Assembly: GCA_948146395.1 (NCBI GenBank) | Contig: OX411556.1 | Coordinates: 5,059,083 to 5,123,082, forward strand | Direction of reading: 5' to 3' | Source of the DNA: Fragum whitleyi | Taxonomy: Eukaryota > Mollusca > Bivalvia > Cardiida > Cardiidae | DNA: 64,000 nt | Shown: piece after piece, positions 57,332 to 64,000 of the stretch | How positions within the stretch are numbered: the stretch's first letter is position 1 | How the letters are laid out: every line of letters starts with the position of its first letter | Notes under the pieces: model-generated | The model's database searches: none | Told to the model about the DNA's origin: nothing | The model's input: the letters and a program-made list of their open reading frames with translations, nothing else | Made by a program: the position numbers and the translations under genes

Positions 57332-57508
57332 TTAGTTTACAACATCGTAAAATTGACAAGATGAATGGCTTTGGAATGAATAAAGAAAATAAATCAGGAA
57401 AATCATATTTAGTATTTATAATTTCGTTCAAATCGGACTAGATTATCGACATTTATTACCTCCCTTTAATAAAATATGCAAATATAAAAACAGTATAAGA
57501 CTAACAAT
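57332..57508 (-). mobile_element. Family A MITE, left part of an interrupted copy
   Basis: TTTAGTTTACAACATCGTAAA at the left, running to CTCCCTTTAATAAAATATGC, where another MITE begins. The continuation is at 57828-58070. Confidence 0.85.
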
Positions 57509-57827
57509 GTAAGTTACATTGTGAAATTGACATTCATCTCAATCAAAAACCATTCTAAATCGCTCATTCAGCAACCCGTTCATTCATTCCAAACACTGAC
57601 TCAACCCACTCAAAAACGCCCCAAAAAACTAAAATAGATAAGATAGACAAAAATATACAAAATGGATATACACTGACATAATTAAACGCATTACCACCTG
57701 ATTGGTTCTTGGGATCGATAATGGGGTAACTCCCTTTAATTTCTTTCAAAACTCACTCATTCCACTCATTCAATATCATTCCAAAAACATCCACCTTGTC
57801 AATTTGACGATGTTTTTCAACGTTAAC
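57509..57827 (+). mobile_element. Family A MITE inserted into another family A MITE
   Basis: It starts GTAAGTTACATTGTGAAATT and ends CAATTTGACGATGTTTTTCA then ACGTTAAC. Orientation is opposite to the copy it interrupts. An internal deletion removes one palindrome arm, giving ~320 bp. Confidence 0.85.
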
Positions 57828-58070
57828 TTTCTTTATCTTCACAAACCAATCAAATACTTGCACAATCTCATTAAGTCAGTGAAACCATGGATGTTTTCTA
57901 GTGATTTTCATTTATGAATGAAGTAGTTGATCCTGCCATTGTTAGTGATTCTGAGCGGTTCTGAATGGTTTGAGTGAGTGTTTGGAATGAAATGAATGAA
58001 TGAATGTAGAGAACGATTCAGAACGACTTTGATCGAAACGCGAGCGAATTTCACTATGTTATTAACTGTG
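57828..58070 (-). mobile_element. Family A MITE, right part of the interrupted copy
   Basis: It resumes with TCTTCACAAACCAATCAAA (family: TTCTTCAAGAACCAATCAGA) and continues through AATGAAGTAGTTGATC, GTTTGAGTGAGTGTTTGG and AGCGAATTTCACTATGTTATTAACTG. Confidence 0.85.
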
Positions 58071-58306
58071 TGCCTCGCCCAATCAGACTCCTTGTAATAG
58101 AGTGTGTGTATTTCCGTTTATATATCGTCGCTACCGTAGCACATGCCCATATGAGCGACGCCCCCAGGAGACGGTTAGTTGTAACGGGGAGATAGTACAA
58201 GGATACATGACGAAACTACTGCTGAGATCCGCCATGGTTCTTTAACGTGCTCGGTGTAAAGCACCGTCTCACGGAGCCTCGGTTTAAGGTCTCATCCGAA
58301 AGACAA
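58071..58306 (+). other. GC-richer block abutting the truncated LINE
   Basis: The sequence from 58120 to 58306 (CCATGGTTCTTTAACGTGCT, CACGGAGCCTCGGTTTAAGG) is compositionally unlike its surroundings. It probably belongs to another repeat into which the LINE inserted, or to a 5' chimeric junction. It is in frame with the reverse transcriptase downstream only by chance. Confidence 0.4.
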
Positions 58307-59875
58307 TTAGACTTCCGAAAGGCTTTTGACCTTGTTTGGCACAAGGGTCTTCTCTATAAACTGCGACTACTTGGGATAAGCGATCTGTTTTACAATGTAA
58401 TCAAAAATATGTATTCACAAATTAAGCTATGTGTCAAGTGCAACAATAAACTTACTCCATTTTTTGTTTCTACAGTAGGCGTACAACAAGGTGATTGCAT
58501 TAGCCCAACACTGTTTAAAACATTCTTAAACGATCTACCCTGTACACTTAGAAATGACAACACCAGTGTCTCCATAGGTGATGTAAAACTAAATTGCCTT
58601 TTGTATGCCGATGACCTTGTTCTCCTATCAAACTCCAAAACTGGCCTCCAAAATTCACTGAATTCATTGTACGATTATTGTGAAATGTGGGGTATTAAAG
58701 TTAATCAAGATAAAACTAAGTGCATTGTGTTTAGTAAGTCAAAACAGCGTGATAAGTCAAGATTCTTCTATGATAAATCGGAAGTTGAAAATGTTTTGTC
58801 TTACTTATACCTTGGTATAAAATTCCATGCGTCTGGATCATTTACAGAAGCTAAACGCAACCTTTACACGAGAGGACTAAAAGCATTTTTTAAATTCAGT
58901 AAAACATTTAATGATATCAAACCAAATATTAAAACGTTTTTCCATGTTTTCGATCATACAGTGAAACCTGTTTTCCTTTATGGTAATGAGGTTTGGGGCT
59001 TTATCCCAAATTATAAAAAACTACTATGTGGCACTGCTGAGAATTTCTTCTTTAAAGTATGCAATGAGTTAATGTTTGAGAAAATCCACTTTAAAGCCTG
59101 TAAAAACTTTCTGATAGTAAATAGGAGATCTACAAATCTGGCAGTGACTGGAGAGACTGGTCGTTACCCTTTTATGATCGAGATTATTATAAATATGCTG
59201 AAATATTATAAACGACTTAGCAGCTCAGATGACATTTTATTAAAAAATGCATACAAAGAGTCTTCATTGCTCCACGAACAGGATAAAAATTCATGGGTAG
59301 GATGTACCAAAACAATTCTTAGCTTTTTGAATCTCAACATCTCCTCATTCTCCTCATTGAGCAATACTAAACTTAAAAACGCTCTGCTACATAAATTGAA
59401 ATCTATATATAATATTTGTTGGCATAAACAGTTATTTGATGATAATAGAAAACAGAAAAGTACTGGTAATAAACTGCGAACGTACAGAATTTTTAAATCC
59501 AATATAAAGCAGGAAAAATACCTTGATATTTTAGACTGGAAGAAAAGACAAGTATTATGTAAATTCCGAATATCGGCTCATAATTTAGAAATTGAAAAGG
59601 GGCGACATTACAAAACTGAAGTAGAAGAAAGAATATGTAGATTATGCCAATCTGAGGTAGAGGATGAAATTCACTTTCTCCTTAAATGCCCCATTCTTGA
59701 AGAAGAAAGGTCTTGTACACTCTCCAAAATATTTTCCAAATACAAAAACCTATCAAACCTTAATACATATGAACTTTTTATTTGGTTGATGAGCTCAGAA
59801 GACGTTTTTATACTAAGAAATATTAGTAACTTACTCATTAAACTCGTTGATAAAAGGAAAATAATTTTAGTATAG
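58307..59875 (+). CDS. Partial LINE reverse transcriptase, ~520 aa
   Basis: The frame is uninterrupted from the truncation point to a stop at 59875. The first recognisable block is LDFRKAFDLVWHKGL (reverse-transcriptase motif A), then GVQQGDCISPTLFKTFLNDL (motif B), CLLYADDLVLLS (catalytic motif C) and WGIKVNQDKTKCIVFSK (motif D). The thumb region has YLYLGIKFHASGSF, and the C-terminal Cys/His motif is RICRLCQSEVEDEIHFLLKC. Everything N-terminal to motif A (APE endonuclease, motifs 0-2) is absent, and any start codon upstream is fortuitous, so it cannot work alone. It differs clearly from the intact LINE at 19599 (YADD versus VADD, different tail), so it belongs to a second family. The open frame suggests a fairly recent insertion. 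Confidence 0.9.
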   Translation, partial: LDFRKAFDLVWHKGLLYKLRLLGISDLFYNVIKNMYSQIKLCVKCNNKLTPFFVSTVGVQQGDCISPTLFKTFLNDLPCTLRNDNTSVSIGDVKLNCLLYADDLVLLSNSKTGLQNSLNSLYDYCEMWGIKVNQDKTKCIVFSKSKQRDKSRFFYDKSEVENVLSYLYLGIKFHASGSFTEAKRNLYTRGLKAFFKFSKTFNDIKPNIKTFFHVFDHTVKPVFLYGNEVWGFIPNYKKLLCGTAENFFFKVCNELMFEKIHFKACKNFLIVNRRSTNLAVTGETGRYPFMIEIIINMLKYYKRLSSSDDILLKNAYKESSLLHEQDKNSWVGCTKTILSFLNLNISSFSSLSNTKLKNALLHKLKSIYNICWHKQLFDDNRKQKSTGNKLRTYRIFKSNIKQEKYLDILDWKKRQVLCKFRISAHNLEIEKGRHYKTEVEERICRLCQSEVEDEIHFLLKCPILEEERSCTLSKIFSKYKNLSNLNTYELFIWLMSSEDVFILRNISNLLIKLVDKRKIILV

Positions 59876-60076
59876 TTTTATTTATATATTTTTATCCCTC
59901 TCTCCAAACCATTGTGTGTAGCTATCTGTGAGCCAACGGCAATGTGAACCTAAATGTGTTATCCGTTGACATGTTCATTTGTTTGATGTTTTGTTAAAGT
60001 TTATTGGTTGTAAAATTTTCTGCTCATACTTGGGCGCTTTCAATAGCAAATAAAGATTTTGTATTGTATTGTATTG
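58307..60076 (+). mobile_element. 5'-truncated non-LTR retrotransposon with TATTG tail
   Basis: Open reverse-transcriptase end, then a ~175-bp 3' UTR, AATAAA (60047-60053) and a short TATTG-repeat tail (about 60057-60076). It is the same family type as the relic ending at 53272. The endonuclease and the reverse-transcriptase fingers are missing. Confidence 0.9.
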
Positions 60077-60082
60077 TTAGTG

Positions 60083-60167
60083 TACCAGCCCGGGAATCGA
60101 ACCCACGCGGTCGAACTTCATTGGTTTTGAAGTCCGGTGCTCTATCAACTGAGCTAGTCGGGCTGGT
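60083..60167 (-). mobile_element. tRNA-derived sequence (SINE head or tRNA pseudogene)
   Basis: On the minus strand an A box TAGCTCAGTTGATA (60143-60156), a B box GGGTTCGATTCC (60093-60104) and a 9-bp acceptor-like stem ACCAGCCCG / CGGGCTGGT. The anticodon region (GACTTCA..TGAAGTTC) does not give a standard 5-bp stem with a 7-nt loop, so a working tRNA is unlikely. It abuts the TATTG tail of the LINE on the opposite strand. Confidence 0.65.
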
Positions 60168-60829
60168 CCTGTAATAGAAATATATCGTTCGGTTTATAAA
60201 TGAGACTGGTTGGCGAAAACAATCCTTGTCTGCATATTTGGCTAATTTAGCATCGTACCTTTTAGCTTGAAGTAACAAAGAGCAGGGCCCAGTTGGATCA
60301 GATTGTAATGCAGTAAATAAAGAATCGACTCAGACAGTCATAATTGCGGTAATTTGTCGATAATTGGCAGAGAAAATACCGCACGCTACTGAAATGTCAT
60401 TCAGAATTACCCGGAACTTTGTGACGCAAAACAGTGGTGTGCTTGTTTTGTAGCGGTCATATTGACATACGGAACTTATGGTCTAGTGATCACAAATTGA
60501 TCGATCAGTACTTAACATTTGTTACTACCTATATATGTTTTAGGTAGTTACAACTGTTATGTATCGAGCTATCAATATGAAAAAAAACATTTTGTCTATT
60601 TGCTGATTTCAGGTGTCTGCAAGACGCGATCAAGAAATCGACGAAAGAAAATATGAATATATCAGATCGGTTTAAAACCAAGACAAATAAATAGTTCTTC
60701 AGCAGTCTCTTTGACCCGCTGAATCTCTCATCAATTAGATAGGCAGATGTCAACAAGGAGATAATTTCTAAATGATATCAATACCATGGAATATTTTCAG
60801 CAAAGAGTAAAAAGGGTATGCATTGGTAC
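60168..60829. other. No supported gene
   Basis: AT-rich, nothing recognised. Confidence 0.45.
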
Positions 60830-61738
60830 ATACCTAACATGGACATATGGGTATGCAATGAACAAACTTCATGAAAAAAAATAAATGAGACTATTATGAA
60901 AAGTCCCTGCCTTCTGGTTTTAGAGACCAAGTTTTTAAGATTTCCTCCTTTGTGTCTATGTAGAAAAGGATAGGTTGATTCGGAGTCCAAATATGACCCC
61001 AGGTGTATGACAAGAAAAAAAATGGAAGAAGTCCACAATGAAATATTACAAACTGTTTTTTGCTCTTTGAATCTATGTAAAAAGGGTTGCATCCGGAAGA
61101 GCCCAAATATGATCCCTGGGTCTCGATATGAACAAATTTAGAAGAGGTCTACTAAATGACATACAAAATAAGAAAGCTGTCTGCTTTCTAGTTTCAGAAA
61201 AGAAGATTTTTAAAGTTTTTCCGCTCTTTGATTCTATGTAAAAAGGGTTGAGCCAAAATATCACGCTATGGTCTTGATATGAATAAACTTGGTAGAAGTC
61301 CACTAGATGATACAACATACCAAATACGAAAGATGGTTTTAGAGAAAATTTTTGAAGATTTTAGCTGTTTGATTCTATGTAAAACGGGTTGCGAACGGGT
61401 GGAGCCCAAACATGAACCAAGAATCTTGATAAAAATTTGGTAGCGGTCAACTAGATGATGGTACATACAAACTATGAAATGTGTCTGCCATCTGGTTTCA
61501 GGGAAGAATATTTTTTTTCTTTTTTCATCCTATTGATAAGGGTAAAGGGAAAGTTAAGGGTGGATTTCATTTATTTCAAGGAACACCCCTGCCAAGTTTC
61601 ATCAAGATTTGCCTACCGGTATAGGAGGAGAAGATGTTTAGAGAAATTGCGGGCGACAGACGACGCACGATGCACGACGGACATTGCACGATCACAATAC
61701 CCCACCTTGAGCACTTTGTGCTCAGGTAAGCTTTCAAT
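60830..61738 (+). repeat. Hairpin-terminated tandem-repeat element, irregular units
   Basis: Units spaced 117-162 bp: TCTATGT followed by AAAAAGGGTTG or a variant at about 60955, 61072, 61234 and 61374. Other shared blocks are GAGCCCAAATATGA and GAAGTCCACTAGATGA. Then come CACGATGCACGACGGAC and the hairpin ACCTTGAGCAC / GTGCTCAGGT (61703-61728). The 3' hairpin is the same as that of the element in the GPCR intron, although the core units are different. Confidence 0.85.
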
Positions 61739-62649
61739 GACTACAATCATAAAATATTTCAACGTTATCAATTCAGATAAGTAACGTGTACAAGGACTGA
61801 TAGTTACATTTTTACGGAAGATAAGCACGTCTGGTTACAATAAGCACCTGCAATTCGCCACGGGCATGATAATACTACACGTTTGCTGTCCAAATATTAA
61901 TTACGCAAAAATATATCATCGTGTAAGTTCGAAAAGTATTCGTCCCGATTGTTATTCTGTTCAAGGTTGATACTTTTTATAAGGCGAATTTGTTAAAAGC
62001 CTGTGTTCATTTATGTGTATTTAAAAGAAAAAATCTTATTTTTTTTTATTTCAGATTAAAGATAATTATAAAAGATTCTGTATACCGATTTAAAATACTT
62101 AGTTAGGTTGATATTTTCCGTATAATTTAGAAGAAATATGTGCACACTTTCCATAATTCAACTCGAATTGAAGACAGAAATCTTGAATAAGTTATATCCA
62201 TATGTTTTAGAATAAATCTCCTATGATCTTATACGAATTATCTTGTGATTTACACATCATGTGTCAGAGTTGATAAACAGTCTGCTTGTTCTTATAGCGC
62301 ATCGAGTGCACTCTGTAAACAGTCAGCAACTAATGAAATATTGAGTAAAGAAATTAAAATAAATGTCTTTCAGTATTTCATTGTTCTTTTTGTAAGGTTT
62401 AGGAACCTAATTAGCTTCAATTCACTTCTTTGCAATGTATATTCCATAAATTACAGTGTTGAAAAGTATATGACTCATTTTCACCAACAAAATCTCCCAA
62501 GAGAAAAAAAAACGAGGTAAGTTTAAGGAAAAAAAATCTCTCGCCAAAAGTTTTTTTTTTTTTTTAAAGAGACAAAATTCAATTAAATTCAAATCATGAC
62601 CTCTAACACAACATTTGGTTTTGAATTAGAAAAAAAAAACAATTAAAAT
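61739..62649. other. AT-rich DNA, no feature recognised
   Basis: No gene or repeat family was identified. Confidence 0.5.
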
Positions 62650-62652
62650 ACA

Positions 62653-63075
62653 GTTAACAACATCGTGAAATTAACAGTGGAATGATTTTGGAATGAGAGT
62701 GAATGAGTGAGATTAGTGGGTTTTGAGTGAAAGGGGGGTAATCCAATATCGCGAATTATGTTCAGAATGAACAAAAATAAGCGATATTTGTTACCTCCCT
62801 TTAATAGAATATGCATACAAGTTCTACAAATAGCTTCAATTTTTTCGAGAATAAATCAGATGCTCATAATTTCAATGTTTTCAGTTAAATTGCATTTTTT
62901 TCCTAGCTTTATTTTTTTTTTCCGATGAAGTTCTTGATCCTCTTGTCTTTTTTAGTGATCTTGGAGTGTTTTGAATGGTTTGAGTGAGTGTATTGAATGA
63001 AGGAATAGATCGCTGAGTTTGCGATTTATACTGGATTTGATTAAAATTAATGTCATTTCGCGATATATAATAAAC
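62653..63075 (-). mobile_element. Family A MITE, right end diverged
   Basis: It starts TA-CAGTTAACAACATCGTGAA. The centre is ATATCGCGAATTATGTTCAG / GAACAAAAATAAGCGATATT. The right block GTTTGAGTGAGTGTATTGAA is present, and the end is decayed near TTCGCGATATATAATAA. Confidence 0.88.
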
Positions 63076-63224
63076 TCTACCAAGTTGCTCTTGAGATGAC
63101 TTGAAAATGTGTGAATGACGGGTGTGTTGGAAGAAATCAACATCATTTTGATAAATAATCAATAATCTCGAACGTAAGTTTTTGTACATTTTTCTTCAAT
63201 TAAGTTATAAACTTATCAGGTTGA

Positions 63225-63272
63225 TTATTATTAAATCATTCAATCTGTGAATTTCACGATGTTCTTAACTGT
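63225..63272 (+). mobile_element. Family A MITE, right-end fragment
   Basis: AAATCATTCAATCTGTGAAT then TTCACGATGTTCTTAACTG-TA: only the terminal ~45 bp. Confidence 0.7.
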
Positions 63273-63624
63273 ATGTTACAAATAAAGTTCAAAGAAGTTA
63301 TTAAGGAATGCATTAGTATTTCAACAGAGTGAAAAGGTCCTTTACTTATTAAAGCTAATCTAGAATATGTGATCCGTGACGCGAAACAGGACGATCTTGG
63401 AACTTCGTAAAATAACTACTTTGGAAAAGAATTTGATCCAGCAGAGGTCAACCAGAAGGCTAAGTTCGGAAATGATTGCATAGGACGGAAGAGATATCAT
63501 TCTAGATTCAGAAAAAATATCATTTACGAAAATTTTCGACCCTGGTTAGTCTTCGCAGATCGCTCAGCCTGAACAAGGTCAACACTTTACGCACTTCACA
63601 GATGGTGCCTTTTCGGGTAACAAA

Positions 63625-63970
63625 TATATATTTATCTTATAACTATACAAATATCCGTGTGATAACATCCTGTATGATGTTTTCAATGATATCACTTAGT
63701 TATTTTTAGAACAATGATATAATGTAGTTATTTTTAGAAACTTGTATTTCGGTCAGAAATATCGACGAAAACAAGACAAATAGAGGTTATAAGATAAATA
63801 AAATACGCCTTTAGTGTATTGTATGAAAGAATATCTAACTCGGTTGTCGGAATTGATAATTGTCTCGGCTGAGCCTCGACAATGATCAATTCCCCCAACC
63901 TCGTTAGATATTTTTTCCCATACAAAACACTTAGTACGTATTATATATTTATCTGTTTGCTTCGGAAGTG
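63625..63970 (+). repeat. Foldback element, fuller copy of the one at 9935
   Basis: Arms AATATCTAACTCGGTTG..AATTGAT and ATCAATTCCCCCAACCTCGTTAGATATT surround GGCTGAGCC (63830-63912). The flanks CATCCTGTATGATG and TACAAAACACTTAGTACGTA match 9935-10062. Confidence 0.78.
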
Positions 63971-64000
63971 TTTTTTCATGCAAAAAAAGCCAATTATACG

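Noticed and set aside
60083..60167. Functional tRNA gene (minus)
   Set aside because: The anticodon arm cannot form the standard stem and loop, so it is treated as tRNA-derived.

Overview
This is AT-rich animal nuclear DNA with split genes, long introns and a very dense load of small non-autonomous transposons. The most likely source is a bivalve mollusc. The grounds are recall, not a database search: tandem-repeat elements ending in an inverted AGCTCACC...GGTGAGCT hairpin next to a GACGGAC-rich stretch, and starting with a GAGGGCCATGGTGGCCCTC palindrome, are typical of clam genomes. GT-AG introns, a rhodopsin-family receptor, non-LTR retrotransposons and tRNA-derived SINEs fit this.

Host genes are few. 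(i) A plus-strand gene ends in the window; its last two exons are at 5770-5865 and 7513-7887. I do not recognise the protein. (ii) A minus-strand gene ends at 13403. Its large terminal exon (13403-14439) encodes a Ser/Thr/Arg-rich tail, so genes (i) and (ii) converge. (iii) A minus-strand class A GPCR has its main exon at 47712-48639 (TM1-TM6, preceded by two tiny upstream ORFs) and a TM7/NPxxY exon at 44808-44966. The 2.7-kb intron between them is mostly transposon. A weak minus-strand terminal-exon candidate lies at 32283-32398.

Autonomous elements: an apparently intact two-ORF non-LTR retrotransposon (about 19599-25726; ORF1 593 aa, ORF2 1153 aa with endonuclease and reverse transcriptase, TATC-repeat tail). 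A second non-LTR family with TATTG-repeat tails is 5'-truncated at 58307-60076 and a relic at 52918-53272.

Non-autonomous elements fill most of the rest. They include: (A) about eighteen copies or fragments of a TA-flanked, CAGTTAAC-ended MITE of about 400 bp with a central palindrome, one nested inside another and one split by the intact LINE; (B) hairpin-terminated elements with ~145-155 bp (or irregular) tandem cores; (C) three copies of a ~400-bp element with a 30-bp foldback; (D) four copies of a ~230-bp MITE with a GAGCCTGTGCGTGA end; a piggyBac-like MITE with perfect TTAA duplications; several long foldbacks; and four tRNA-derived SINE heads. A ~2.6-kb minisatellite of ~47-bp units (3140-5735) ends 35 nt before the 5770 splice acceptor.

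No rRNA, CRISPR, operon or bacterial feature was found. Boundaries of repeats are read by eye and are good to about 5-30 bp unless a terminus is stated.
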